Source of the DNA: Corbicula japonica
Taxonomy: Eukaryota > Mollusca > Bivalvia > Venerida > Cyrenidae
Length of the DNA stretch: 64,000 nt
Direction of reading: 5' to 3'
Assembly (NCBI GenBank): GCA_038501625.1
Contig: JAZAYU010000008.1
Coordinates: 6,138,938 to 6,202,937 of the forward strand
Below are positions 14,001-24,941 of the stretch, piece after piece (positions within the stretch are counted from its first letter, which is position 1; each line of letters opens with the position of its first letter). The notes beneath the pieces were generated by a model. It saw only the letters and a list, made by a program, of their open reading frames with translations. It did not search any database and had not been told where the DNA came from. The position numbers were made by a program, and so were the translations under genes.

Positions 14001-17000
14001 CTATTTTTTTTACTTTTACAGCCATATTTTTTTGAAACAGCCCATGTAGCACTTAAACAGTAATTACTTACTGCATCTGATATCTGTTGGGAATTCCTGG
14101 AATTGGGTCTTCTCTTGGGACTGAAAAACAAATCATTTTCATGTACAAAATTTAGGTCTCTTTAGAAATGGACAATTGGACTTGTTAAGAAACCACCACT
14201 TAACATCTGGTTACTACACTGTATCATCAAATTTTATGATCACCACTTATTAAATTGTATGCAATTAATAGAATTACTAAAATTTAAACCTTGATACAAC
14301 TGTCAAGGCTACTGTTATCTTGCTGAAAATCAGTTTTAAAATTTTAGAGCACTAATCTGACAGTATTTTTGTTGAGAATAGAAATAAAATATTTGAACAG
14401 AAATCCAGATAATTCCAATTTAGTTTAAAGTTCCCATCATCACTTTTTAATGTGATGCATTTACATATATATATGTTTTATGCCTCTATCTTTTATAAAT
14501 TGATTTATTTTATAAGCTGAAAAAAATGTGAGTGATTGTTTGGTTTAAATTTTTAATTAATTATTCAGCATTGATGTGTAAGAGTGTTCAGTAAGTGCAT
14601 AATGGGTAAAGGGTTAAAGGTATATTTACTCTCATTTATGAAGGTTAAGTTATAATACACATCATTTGCATTTTGTCTTCGTGGCCAAGTAGGGTCCTGC
14701 CCCATAGCCCTGGTTGCCATTGGTCTAGTCAGCTGTCCGTCTTTGGCATCCAGACCCCGTCCATACACATAGAACACTTTCTTGCTTTGTGCACTGGCAG
14801 GACCTTTCATGACATACAGAAACTTCTGAGGGTCTTCCCTGTCAACTGATGCCTCTGAAATAAATGAAGTAAACAGTCAACTCCAGGTCCATAGCATATG
14901 TTTTGTTTGCTGAGCATTTTCTTTTCAAATGTTGCATAGAAGAAATAAACATTAACAAACAGTTTATAAAGTAGATATCACTGATTTTCTGTAAAGGGAA
15001 AAAACAACTGAAATATTAGTAAAATATGATGATAAACTAAGTGAATGACCTCCCACTAACCATTGACGGATAAAAGGTACCAATAATAACCTCTGGTCAG
15101 GATCTATGCTGTTTCTTTAAAATCCATTTTGGGCCAAGAAGCGACCAGTGCAGATCTAGATCAGATAGCACTGATGTGCCAGCTGACCTGGATCAACACC
15201 ATTAGCTCATGTGATAAAACACATATAATAAGTGGAGTAAAGGTTAAGCAACAGTTACTTAAAAACATCTTATTTAGCATTTCAATAATGTTCTACTGTT
15301 GACAAAAAACATACTTTCACTAAAATCATTGAGTCGAGGATGGTAGAAATAATGTCCCTTCTTTTGTTTAGGATCTCCTTCAAAAGGCTGCTCCTTCTTC
15401 TTGCTAGGGGGCCCTTCACCATCCAGGTAGCGGTACCTTATTGAACCATGCTTCAGATCAATTAAAACTGGTGCTCCTATCTGATACTCCTAAAAAACAT
15501 GCATCTCTAGCCAATGTCTGTCTTTTAATATATCTCAAAACTTATGCAAAACACCTATAAACCTACACTAGTCAACGATTTTTGGTTGCACCGATAAAAA
15601 GTTGACTTGACAGTAGTGTAGCTATCGATTAAAAGGAATGTTTTCACTGGTTATTACGTTAAAATGCATATGTAAACAGCAAGTAACATGGTAGGTTAAA
15701 CAAGTCATTTAGGGAATATTTGTTATTTTATTAATTCTACTGTAATCACCCTAAATATTGCAACACCATATTTTTTATGATAATAATGATTATTAATGAA
15801 TGACACAGATAACGTGGGTTTTTGTATTTCATACCACAATGAACAACTTAGAATTAGTAAAGAAATGTATTAAACTAAGCATGTAGTTAATGTTTGCAAG
15901 CTCAATTTAGTCTAATTCATGTTCTAATTACCAAGCAGATACTAAAACAAAAGGAAAACCGTTTGCATGAGAACTCTGAAATTCATGGACAATATACCAA
16001 AGCAACTCGTACTTGAAATAAGTATATGCTGGTCTACAATGTTTAGTGCCAATTCGTTAAAATAGTGTTAGGGTTTTCAAGAAATTCAAGGAAAACTTAC
16101 TTCCGGGTTCAAACTGAAAGTAGAAATCTACTTTTGGTTTGAACCAGGAAGTAAGTTTTCCTTGAATTTCTTGAAAACTCTAACATTATTTTAATGAATT
16201 ATTTCAGATTAACTAGCTAAAATATATTATTAATGAATGACACAGATAAGGTGGGTTTTTGTATTTCATACCACAATGAATAACTTAGAATTAATGTAAT
16301 TAAAGGCTACCATCACTTCAAAATCAAGCATCCAATGGATGTTTCCTTGGAAGTTGATCTTGAGTATACCAATGTGCATGATGTGAATGCAGCTCTTGTG
16401 TGGATTGCAGCATTAAAAGAACTGCCTACAGAGCTACACAATGTTACAAGCGACTCAGGGCACTTTCTGAAGGTTGCCCGGTTCCGGAGGATTTGCTAGT
16501 TCTGGAGGATTCCAAATATTACTCATGTATTTCCGGTTGGCGCCTGTTGGCAGCGAAAGGTATGTTGACAATTATTTTAATCAAACATCGATTTATATTT
16601 GTAGTGATTTTCAGAAACATCGAGTTACATTGAAATAAAAAATCCAAACATACCAGGTATGGTAATTTTGCATGATGAGTCGTGTTGAAAACACTTCATT
16701 TTGGGATATTTTCTAATCAGACATATTCACAAATAATTAAAATTGTTTCCTCTTTAATTTTTATAATGACAAGTGTGTTTGCAAGAAGCTCCTCCATTTG
16801 GGGTCTCGTCAAGAAAAATCATGAATAAATAGAAATGATCCGCCGGAACTGGTCAAAGGGGGTCACCCTCCTTGCACAGCAAATTTTGTACAAATAAACA
16901 ATTCCATCCAGCTAATATTGGTATTTATACCATCTATAATGATTGTACAATAAAATGTGATTCAGCTTTTGCAACATAATTGACGTTTCGAATGTTGGTC

Positions 17001-17536
17001 TCTCTAGTATTTATAGAACGCGGTTTTCCAACAAGACTCACTAATGCAAAATTACCATACCTGGCAAGTTTTGAATTTCTATTTTATAAACGTAATGTTA
17101 ATCAATGTTTCTGAAAATCACTACAAATATAAATCAATGTTTGACTAAAATAATTGTCAACATACATTACACCGCAATCTGGCGCCAACCATAATACGTC
17201 AGTAATATTCGGAATCCTCCAGAACTAGCAAATCCTCCGGAACCGGGCAAACAACTGTACTGTACCAGACCTACAGTCTGATGATCTTAGTGTCTGATTA
17301 CTGATCTCTAGCCTCTTTCATGCTTTGATTCATTATGGAAGGTGTAAAATAATTTTCCTTTTATGAAAGTATGATATATATCCTATATATAGGGGTATCA
17401 TTACAATCACAGTGATCAGGATCATAAAAATATCCCCGGATACTTTTTTATTCTTTTTTCTTCTTTCTTCTGCATACTGCATACGCGGATTAGGCAGTAC
17501 ACCGTGTTTCGGTTGCACACTTGATGCAGTCCCCAT
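2075..17536 (-). CDS. Unrecognised 245-residue protein, myristoylation-type N-terminus and probable ubiquitin-like C-terminus; six exons
   Basis: Exons (minus strand): 17536-17444, 15489-15315, 14854-14630, 14120-14072, 6310-6200 and 2159-2075 with the TGA stop. Lengths 93, 175, 225, 49, 111 and 85 keep one frame (738 nt) and every junction is GT-AG; the first donor (GTATCC) is the weakest. Residues 1-6 read MGTASS, which fits an N-myristoylation signal (Gly2, Ser6), followed by a basic RRKKNKK stretch near residue 25. The middle is rich in charged and aromatic residues (HYFYHPRL, VFYVYGRG). From about residue 177 the chain reads like a ubiquitin fold: YQMQFALTSTDTVYELKKKI gives two strands and a helix, then CFKENLL and a terminal GIHLTL strand. 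Myristoylation and the ubiquitin-like fold are inferences; I do not recognise the family and assign no function. It shares a divergent promoter region with PEX13. The 7.8-kb fourth intron holds a 52-bp satellite that resembles the start of exon 5. Confidence 0.8.
2195..3380. repeat. Interspersed repeat split by the tandem-core element; related copy at 61 kb
   Basis: The outer parts 2195-2256 and 3260-3380 are, in reverse complement, closely similar to 61060-61235 (shared TTCAATTTAACCC, GTATGAAATATTACATGTAT, AATAAAATTTTAATTTACTA, AGTAGGATTTCC). Both copies end just upstream of a 3' splice site in the same orientation relative to their gene. Confidence 0.7.
2261..3254 (+). mobile_element. Tandem-core hairpin element, six to seven units of about 145 bp
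   Basis: The element begins GATGTTTTTTGTGAAAAAC (hairpin) with GCATGTCTCCCC, then has repeated units opening TGTGACCTTGACCTTTGACC, then GACGGACAGACGGACAGGGC, then a terminal hairpin in which TGTCTCCCCC faces GGGGGGAGACA. AACTA occurs at both borders (2256-2260 and 3255-3259). An uninterrupted relative of the flanks occurs at about 61060-61235, which acts as an empty site. It lies in intron 5 of the unrecognised gene. Confidence 0.75.
3422..3597. repeat. MITE copy (GTGTAGATC family)
   Basis: It runs from TTAACCACTTTCTCCATATA to ATATATGGAGTAAAGGGTTA with facing GTGTAGATCCTGAT and ATCAGGATCTACAC arms. Confidence 0.65.
3641..3776. repeat. Nearly perfect foldback element (66-bp arms)
   Basis: The left arm from AAGGTTATAAAGCTGAGATT through CAGTCTCAAATCTCAAGCAT and GATTGGCTGAAATGGCGAC is mirrored on the other side of a minimal centre, with about three mismatches. 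Partial relatives occur at 1-60, 610-705, 4505-4565, 34615-34720 and 62990-63040. Confidence 0.85.
3777..5640. other. Intron DNA with no gene seen
   Basis: AT-rich sequence of intron 5 of the minus-strand gene. It holds a partial foldback relative near 4505-4565 and a short GATCTGGACCTACACTGGTC fragment near 5335. The open frames here have no coding character. Confidence 0.5.
5675..6030. repeat. MITE copy (GTGTAGATC family) with an internal insertion
   Basis: It starts TTAACCCTTTTCATCACAG and ends CCATATCCATGGAGTC. Near 5820-5910 it is interrupted by a segment with facing CCAGTCTTTAGCAGCCAC and GTGGCTGCTGAAGACAGG arms, itself a foldback. Confidence 0.5.
6271..7470. repeat. 52-bp satellite, proximal block (about 22 units), anchored on exon 5
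   Basis: Unit on the plus strand: GTATGTCAACATTATCTGTG, CCAGTAAGAGCAAGCATGTA, ACAATGACAACC. The first, most divergent unit in register (about 6271-6322) spans the first bases and the acceptor of exon 5 of the minus-strand gene. Read on the minus strand, the units spell ALTGTDKVDI-type peptides that resemble FALTSTDTVYE of exon 5. Confidence 0.9.
8420..8484. repeat. MITE half copy (GTGTAGATC family)
   Basis: GGATCTACACTGGTGGCACA followed by TATGGAGTAAAGGGTTAA is one half of the palindrome with its terminus. Confidence 0.5.
8786..9209. repeat. Two MITE copies sharing a border (GTGTAGATC family)
   Basis: Copy one, 8786-9025, and copy two, 9021-9209, meet at a single TTAACC, so one seems to have inserted at the end of the other. 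Each has facing GATCCxxATCAG arms and an ATGGAGAAAAG-type terminus. Both lie inside the 3.4-kb TIR element. Confidence 0.6.
10079..10288. repeat. MITE copy (GTGTAGATC family)
   Basis: It starts TTAACCTTGAACTCCATGGG, has GTGTAGATCCAGATCAGCCA facing GTCTGATCAGGATATACATT, and ends ATATGTAGTAAAGGGATAA. Confidence 0.55.
10889..11968. repeat. 52-bp satellite, distal block (about 21 units)
   Basis: Same unit and register as the block ending at 7470, resuming directly at the TIR element border. Units here are the most uniform of the array, with mainly CAACTTTATCTGTGCCAG variants. Confidence 0.9.
11969..12420. repeat. Degenerate far end of the 52-bp satellite
   Basis: Units fade: GGACAACAAATGTCAAAAGC, TGCCAGTAACTGCAAACATG, then increasingly diverged TCTGTGCCAGTAAGTGCAAA pieces with indels. 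Divergent edges around a uniform interior are typical of satellites. Confidence 0.75.
12421..14071. other. Intron DNA with no gene seen; recurring TGTCAGGAGTGTGACA motif
   Basis: AT-rich. A partial GTGTAGATC-family piece lies near 12680-12730. TGTCAGGAGTGTGACA occurs near 12957, 13353 and 13518, the first and last followed by a second GTGTGAC. No coding exon was recognised. Confidence 0.5.
15058..15247. repeat. MITE copy (GTGTAGATC family)
   Basis: Degraded start AACCATTGACGGATAAAAGG, a GTGCAGATCTAGATCAGATA arm, and the end AGTGGAGTAAAGGTTAA. It lies in intron 2 of the minus-strand gene. Confidence 0.5.
15788..16295. repeat. Direct repeat pair around a 145-bp foldback
   Basis: ATGAATGACACAGATAACGT continuing GGGTTTTTGTATTTCATACC occurs at 15795-15860 and again at 16232-16298. 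Between them, 16050-16198 is an inverted repeat: TTTTCAAGAAATTCAAGGAA on the left faces TTCCTTGAATTTCTTGAAAA on the right, with a short centre. Confidence 0.75.
16474..17252. mobile_element. Foldback element with about 215-bp terminal inverted repeats
   Basis: Left arm 16474-16682 (TTGCCCGGTTCCGGAGGATT ... ACCAGGTATGGTAATTTTGC) is matched inverted at 17034-17252 (GCAAAATTACCATACCTGGC ... AATCCTCCGGAACCGGGCAA). The 350-bp middle has no coding frame. Non-autonomous DNA transposon in intron 1 of the minus-strand gene. Confidence 0.8.
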
Positions 17537-17948
17537 TGGTGTTGTAAAAATTAAAGTTACTTTTGCGTAAAAAGTATGTTTTACATGTCTTGTTCAAAAA
17601 GCGTCATAATTGTCAAGAACAACATAAACAGGAAATGACTATTCTACCCTTGATAGACTGAAATGCCTAAGAAACACCTTTTTGCGCAATGATATTTAAA
17701 CGTAACGCTTCATAACTAAATTTTCTATATGTACAAGAGAGCATTTGCTTTTGAAATGACATACTATGAATAACTCTTTGATAATAATAGTAAATAATTT
17801 CATGCGTATTACTACCTTGTGTAACATAAAAACACACTGTTCCTCTGGTAATTTACCTTCTCTTCATTATTACAACATTTCGCACTTAAATGCACTTTTC
17901 GATTAATCAACAACCATACTTGACCGGATATGGAATTTAGACAGCGAA
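17537..17948. promoter_or_regulatory. Presumed bidirectional promoter between the unrecognised gene and PEX13
   Basis: This is the 412-bp gap between two divergent start codons (17536 minus, 17949 plus). Both genes must initiate within it unless an untranslated exon lies elsewhere. I see no strong TATA box placed for either gene. Assignment is by position only. Confidence 0.5.
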
Positions 17949-20900
17949 ATGGCAGCTCCACCAAAACCCTGGGAAAGACCAGGGGTGGTTAACAGACAAA
18001 CCGAAGAAGTGCAGTCTTCCAGTTTTATGTCAGCGTATGTGTTTGTTTTTTTACGTCAATAAATGTCAAGCTGATCCAGGTGTTAGCCAAATTTTATGTC
18101 ATCCAGGATCCAGTTTTGTTTTGTCACATTATCTGGATCAAATAACAAGAACATATTTTTTGTTTCTGTTTAATTCGGAATCGATGTTATGTGTTGCTAA
18201 TCATCATAACAAATACATTTTTTATATGTGTGTATTTTTATAATTAATTTTGTAATTATTCTGGAAACAAATTTGAGAGTGAAATTTGGGCCAGTCTAAA
18301 AATGTCAACATTCTAGATTCTGAACTGTTACCCTAATCACTTTAAAGTATAAAAGCATCACAGCTTTACTAGTATAAAATGGAGCTTGCGTAACTAGATT
18401 TAATATTTTACTTGAATGGTTTTACCTGGGGTCAACTGTAAGTGTGAATTTGATTTACTACAAATTTCGATTTCAATTAGATTTTGACCTGTAAACACCT
18501 GTTTCACTGCAACACATCAAAAGACGCCGATCATGTATTATGTCATGTGACTACTGTTAGTACTGCGGCTCTAATCAGAAGATGCTGTGTTCTACAGAAC
18601 TCTACTTACACATAAGGCAGTGCTGTCAATCAAATTTGTGTTGCTGTGGGATCATTCCCCTTGCGGATGTTGAACTGAAAATTTCATTTTCTACAGATTT
18701 GAATGGTACATATAGCACTGAAGAAAACCAATAGGTGTGGCTGAAAGTAAAGCAACCTGAAGCCGTGATTAAATAGGAACAGCGTTCTGTGGATTAAACT
18801 TTCCCGCTATTTCACAAAGGAAATATCAGGTGGCGCTCCGAGCGTTTGTTATTTTTGGTAGCAAGCCAAAATCAAACTGGAATCAAAATTTGTAGTAAAC
18901 AACAGCATCATTATCATCATCATTGATGCTAATTGACTCCATTTAGGATCCTATTGTCCAGCAGCAGTGAAGGCTTTTGGTACTTTCAATGTAATACTAG
19001 GTAACATAAACATTCATATTTAAGTCATTTGAAATGGGTGTATCTCGACAAATAGTGAAACAGGAGTTGTCATTCTTGTTGTCAGAGTTGGCTTTGTTCA
19101 TGCAGTTGATATATTCCAATTATGAGGTTAATAGAACAAGAACAGTTTCAATGTTAGTCATTTGAAAGGGGCTTAACTCAAAAATAGTGAAACAGAAGTT
19201 ATCATTTTTGTTGTCTCAGATGGCTTTGTTCATGCAGATTATAAGTTAATGGCAACACTCAGTTCCATATTAAAGTCATTTGAATGGAGCATAACTAAAA
19301 ATAATGCAACAGGGGTTATCATTCAATAGAACAAGAACTTTCAAAGTTAAAGGCAACATGAGGTTTTATAGACTACTGCTAATATATATAGCCTAATAGT
19401 TAAGAGATAATAAGCAAAACTGCTTCTAAGCTGGTGGCTAACAAATGTGGAATAGTTATTAGTATAAAATATATGTTTGTTAATGTCTCATAGAAATGCT
19501 TCTACTACTATAAGAAGGTGCAGGACTTTGTTTCTCCCACTGAGCAGGGCTCTAACTAGACTTCAAGGAGAAGTTTTGTCATAATTTTATTGAATTGTGG
19601 AGAAGTTTGCAGTCAATGTTCAGCATTATTTCCCTATATAGTCTACACAAAATGACTTCACACATAGCTCAAGGAAGGGAGATGTCTGGTCACTTTTGGG
19701 ACACCACTTCTCCCAAGTCTCCCTCTAGTGATAGCCCTGCCGAGTCCCTAGCAAGTATATATAGGGAAGACAGGGGCTGACATGTTATCTATGTATGGCA
19801 CATGTTAAATTGGTGCTTACATGTAGCTAGTTTTCAAGATTGAAATTGTCTGTTGTTACCCCAATATTAGACTTCAAAAATTGAAACAACTAGCCAAAAA
19901 TTATGTAATTTTTTGTGGTAGACTGTTTAGACAGTAATCCTCAATTCCTGTATAGTGTTATGAATGAATTTAAATTAATTTTCAAAAGCCTTTTTGTGTC
20001 GCCCTTTCGAAGAAATGGCCATACATAGGGATCGCTTTGTCCGTCTGTCCGTCACGAAAACTTAACGTTGGCTATAACTTTGCCATTTGTTAATATTTCT
20101 TCATGAAATTTTCAAATTATATTGCTTATGACAACACGCTCATGATGAAGCTAAAATTCTTTTGTTGACGGTCACATTTGATGGAGTTATGCCCCTTTTT
20201 GTACTTGGATTTTGACATGAAAACTTAACGTTGACTATAACTGCCATTTCTAAATATTTCTTCATGAACTTTAAAATTATATTGCTCAAGACAACACACT
20301 CATGATGATGCCAAAATCTTTAGGTCAAGGTCACATTTATTGCAGTTATGCCCCTTTTTGTACTTGGATTATTACATGAAAACTTAACACTGGCTATAAC
20401 TTTGCCATTTCTCAATACTTCTTCATGAAACTTTCAAATTCTATTGCTTATGACAACATGCTCATGATGATGCCAAATTCTTTAGGTCAAGGTCACATTT
20501 GTTGGAGTTATGCCCCTTTTTTGTACTTGGATTTTTACACGAAAACTTAATATTTGCTATAACTGCCATTTCTCAATATTTTTTCATGAAACTTCCAAAT
20601 TATATTGCTCAACACAACACACTCGTGATGATGAGATGTTGTTTGGGTCAAGATGGAGTTATGCCCCTTTTTGAACTTGCATTTTTTCCGACATTGTACC
20701 AGAGGGCGACACAAGTGTTCAACTGAACACCCATCTAGTATACTCTTTCCAGTCCTATTTAATTTTAAGGTTTCAAATACCTAGTAAAAAGAATTTTGTT
20801 TAGTGCCACATTCTGGATTTACGAGATAATAAATGAACACTTTCTTTCAGTTCCTCATCTCCTGCATTAGGATCATCAATCTCCACTGGTTTGCCAACTA

Positions 20901-23900
20901 TTGGAGGAGGTGATGCCCCACCACCAGTACCCAGCCGACCCTCACAGATGGGGGGATACTCAGGTTACAGTCCTGGGTATGGTGGATATAGCAGCATGTA
21001 TGGTAGTGGAATGTACAACAGTCCGTACAGTATGTATGGTGGGTATGGATCAGGAATGTATGGAGGATATTCTGGCTATTCAAGCTATGGTGGTTATGGA
21101 ATGAACAGATATGGATATGGACAGAACACAAACGAGTATAATTCCTTTGCTCGTTTGGCAGAGGAGAGTTCTAGACCTGCGTTTCAGTCAATAGAAAGCA
21201 TCGTTGGGGCATTTTCATCAGTCAGTATGATGTTGGACTCGACTTTTCAGGCTGTATATAATTCCTTCAGAGCTGTGATAGGTGTTGCAGACAATTTCAG
21301 CAGAATGCGAGTACAATTTGCTCAAGTGTTTTCGGCATTCGCTGTTTTTCAATTTCTTCGAAAGTTATATAAAAAGCTGTTAGTGTTACTGAGACTGCGA
21401 CCTCCTGGATTTGCTGATGAGGCATGGGTGGAGGCTGGTGACACAGTGGCACAGGGTGCTGCAGCTGCCAGGCCCAAGGACGGCAAGAGTAGCTGGCCAG
21501 TTCTCATGTTCTTTGCTATCATCCTGGGTGGTCCTTGGCTTATTTGGAAATTCCTGAAATCTACCTTTGCTAACCCAGGTAAGTTAATACACGAAAAATA
21601 TTATTATTACTGTGAAATCATATTCATGGGCAAATCAATCCACGATTAAAAACGTGTATTTATATTATATGGAGTATATAACTAATAAAGTAATATTAAA
21701 ACCAGACAGAACATTGTAGACCCTGATGTGGCTTTTAGGAAATAAAGATGATCATCACTGTTTGGGATCTACAATAGCTATAAGTCAGTATTTAGTAAGA
21801 TATAATAAAACAATTTTTTTTTTACTTCAGCTGAGCAAGGATGGGCAGCTGGCACAGAGGATCATTTTGTAGCTCGAGCAATCTACACTTTCCAAGGACA
21901 GACTGATGAAGAGCTATCATTTGCAGCTGGAGCTAACATACATGTGGCTCCTAAAGGTAATTTCACACCAAGTTACTAACTAAAACCTTTGTTGTTCTGA
22001 ATTTGAACAGAAGCCTGTTTGTATTGGGATAATACTCACCCCCCTCACTCCAGGTATGTAATGAGGGATAGCCTAAAGTGATATAAAAATTTTATCTACA
22101 TATATTAATGATGACCGTGACATATTTCATGATGTTAACATTCATTTTTCACATTACTGTGAACAGTGATGAAAGTCCTTTTAGACCTATTTTATTTTGT
22201 GGTGAAAGACATTTGGTCCTGGTCTGACACTGCTCACAATTTATTTTTCACTGATGCTTGGTGATGTTAACAAGCTTGCATGTTTAGCAACAGGTTGCAG
22301 TAAAAAGCATGCCATAATTTACTTTGTTGTCGGCATGGCTGTTCCAATTTGGTATCACAATTTTTTTCATCATCAAATTTTGGGTAATATTTAGAAAGAG
22401 TTTAAATCAAGGGGTGAAAGTATAAACGTTTTTATCTGCTTCTTTATTTTATATCGAATAGAATCTTTTGGCTTTCACCTCATGAAATGCAGAATTTAAT
22501 CAATATTTTATTGTTTCTATCTTGAATAAACAACATTTGGGTTGTTTAAAGTAGGTGTGAACCTGTCATCCTCTTTGGTCTTTACATACTTTATAAAAGC
22601 TAAATGTTTTCAATACCCAGATGATCACAATACAAATAATATTATTTTTCACACTGTATTATAGAAAATTGTTGTAGATTATATTATATTTAGAAATATA
22701 AGACTTTATTAAAGCTTTTGTTTTGTAAAGATACAGTACTAACAGTGGTGCAGTAAAATCAGATTATCCATTTTCTGACATTTGTCTTGGTTTGTTATTT
22801 TTGGGGGGCGTTTTTACGCCGCCCAGTGTTTTTACATGTGAATTTTGGTCACATGATCAAAATGGTACCTCGGTTTCTATCTACTTATATAGTTGAATGC
22901 GGTTACCAAAAGTGAAATTCGATCATTTTACCTCCAGAGAGTTAGCTCCCTTGAATAATGTATACAGTATATGTAGGTTCAATGAGTTTATGAGAAGGTA
23001 GACGGTGCTGTACTGTGCTAAATCTTGACCATATCATCAAGCGATCACGTAAACAGGTTATCTCGCAGCAGCTTATGAGTTAACTGATCAGCTTTCAACA
23101 GAGGGCTTTGCTTGTAATTAGTACTGATAAGCCAAGATAGGAACAGTAATAAATATACATTATTCAAGGGACATGGACATTTACCAGTGATAATTGCAAG
23201 AATAATAATGGGGTGATGATAGCTTATCTCAATTCATGCAGAATTTGGAGGGAAAATTTATTATACAATAAGCATGGATATTAATGAAATATATTGTTCA
23301 AATAACTGCTGTTTAACTCTATTATTATTGATCAGCTTCCAACAGTTGTCAAGAGTAGTATTTCAAGCTTTACTGCCAGGTGTAGTTGTTTACTATCTGC
23401 AGTTCATGACCCCAGAAACTCATCCCCAGGATTTTCAAATTTTGACAGTTAACATATTTTCTTCTCAAAAATTACAATAAAATGCATTTTGTCATAAACT
23501 TTTCTCTGTCAATTTGAAATGTTGCAAAGAAGTTATATAAAAAGGTTTTAGGGAAAATACTTCTTGGTTATTGTACATTTTGAAAAAGGGTCCTTAGATG
23601 TGAAGCATGTCAAAAATACCATGAAAACCTGCCCCAGCGCCATCTAGTGGCTTAAATATTAAATAGTCAAGTTGAAGGTTTCACAAAAATACAGCTTTAG
23701 AGTGTGAACTTCAGGCGAAACTTAAAAGCATTTAAACTTTAATTTTACATTTAATTAGATTTGATGCAGTGCTCTGACTCATTTTTATAAAATTGCTTTA
23801 TAGTCATATTATTCAAAAAGAACAAAAAAAATAAAATAAAATAAAATCATCCATTAACCATGATGAAACTTTTTTGCACACGGTACGTTTTCAAACAAGT

Positions 23901-24865
23901 TAAGTTTCTAAAAAGCTAGTCGGTAATTAGCATGACATTCTAACAAAAAGACGACTCTGAAGTGTAAACTTTTGACGAAACTTTAAAGCGTTTCAATTTA
24001 ATTAGACTTGATGCAGTGCTCTGACATATTTCTTTTAAATTGCTTTAAAGTCATATTATTTTTATTTTTGCATATCTTTTATTTCCTTCTAGTCAATAAA
24101 TATTGTTTCAAATCATAGTGCAAATAGCACCTACATCATAGTTAAAGTACTTTTTATTATTGTTCCATGTGTTTCACTTCTTTCTTGTCAATTAAAAGTT
24201 TCAAATCAAAGGTTGACTTATTATTTATTTTTCCTGTCACAATATGACTTCAGTCTTGGATATTAGCATCCGCCCGATATCTGTTGTAGATAAAAACTTG
24301 ATAAAGCAGAAGCCGGGCATGCAAAATTTTGCTCTGCCATGATGTGACATGACAATCACTCTAAAACGCCACCCATCAGTACTTTCAGTGCTTTGATTTA
24401 AATTTTTGATAAATTTTGTATTTTTCAGAGCTTCAGCCACGTGTAAAGGGCTGGTTGCTAGCAAGTGTTGATGGCAAGAAAATTGGACTTATACCAGCTA
24501 ATTATGTGAAAGTTTTGGGTAAAAGACGAGGCACTCAAGTTTCTAATTACCCTGTACCAAATGAACTAAGCTCATATGAGGGAGAAAACAGAAACAATCC
24601 AATTGATCAAAATTCACAGACTGGTTCTGTAAATACAGCTGTTCCAAATTCAGATGACATGTTTGGAAATCCAGCACTTGATTCCAGTCTAGTTCAGTCA
24701 CAGAGTGCTATCAATTTAGAGAACCAGGCAAGAGTTGGATTTGTAGGGGAGAGTAATGGACCTACTGTGGGTGCTGGATTTCAAGAATATAAAAGTCCAC
24801 TAGATTCAGTGCCCGAACTACCTGCTGTTAATCCAGAACAAAATGACAACATTGATAAATCATGA
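17949..24865 (+). CDS. PEX13: Peroxisomal biogenesis factor 13 (peroxin-13), complete, four exons
   Basis: Exons 17949-18034, 20851-21578, 21831-21956 and 24429-24865 (TGA at the end) join in frame with GT-AG sites to give 458 residues, somewhat longer than human PEX13 (about 400). The start MAAPPKPWERPG resembles the PKPWE opening of vertebrate PEX13. Residues about 63-122 are Gly/Tyr/Ser-rich repeats (GGYG, SMYG). Residues about 128-205 carry the family core (AEESSRPAFQSIESIV, AVYNSFRAV, FSAFAV). A hydrophobic helix WPVLMFFAIILGGPWLIWKF sits near 244-264. A C-terminal SH3 domain (about 284-344) runs from FVARAIYTF to GLIPANYVKVLGK and is split between exons 3 and 4. The tail is polar and low complexity. 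Known role: peroxisomal membrane docking component with PEX14, binding cargo receptor PEX5 during matrix protein import. Introns carry a TIR MITE at 18454-18899 and a tandem-core hairpin element at about 19985-20739. Confidence 0.97.
18454..18899. mobile_element. 446-bp TIR MITE in PEX13 intron 1
   Basis: TTTACTACAAATTTCGATTT at the left faces AATCAAAATTTGTAGTAAA at the right, and similarity continues for about 35 bp. No reading frame. Confidence 0.6.
19020..19345. repeat. Three degenerate tandem units of about 120-135 bp
   Basis: Each unit has GTCATTTGAAATGGG-like, AATAGTGAAACAGGAGTT-like and GGCTTTGTTCATGCAG segments, at about 19020, 19155 and 19275. They resemble the internal cores of the tandem-core elements, without recognisable ends. 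Confidence 0.55.
19548..19761. mobile_element. About 210-bp MITE, CAGGGCTCTAACTAGA ends
   Basis: It starts CAGGGCTCTAACTAGACTTC and ends CCCTCTAGTGATAGCCCTG. The interior (TCCCTATATAGTCTACACAA, GTCTGGTCACTTTTGGGA) is shared with the element at 40285-40479. Confidence 0.75.
19985..20739 (-). mobile_element. Tandem-core hairpin element, about 150-bp units, minus orientation
   Basis: Read on the minus strand it opens ACTAGATGG then GTGTTCAGTTGAACAC (perfect hairpin) and TTGTGTCGCC, followed by four units with GGGGCATAACTCCATC-like and ATGAAGAAATATTGAGAAAT-like segments, then a GTGACGGACAGACGGACAAA tail and a CTTCGAAAGGGCGACACAAA terminus. It lies in PEX13 intron 1, opposite strand. Relatives at 29563 and 58569. 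Confidence 0.75.
21957..24428. other. PEX13 intron 3; direct repeat, no extra exon seen
   Basis: AT-rich. 23700-23815 and 23963-24060 are diverged direct copies (TTTGATGCAGTGCTCTGACT region). A GGCGTTTTTACGCCGCC hairpin lies near 22806. No coding exon recognised. Confidence 0.5.
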
Positions 24866-24941
24866 GTGAAAAAGAGGATATAATTTTGTTTGTTTGAGTG
24901 AAATACTGATTTTATCTCACATATGAACACCAAAAAATGTT

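Noticed and set aside
20898..21131. Minus-strand and alternative-frame ORFs over PEX13 exon 2
   Set aside because: They are shadows of the Gly/Tyr-rich repeats of PEX13.
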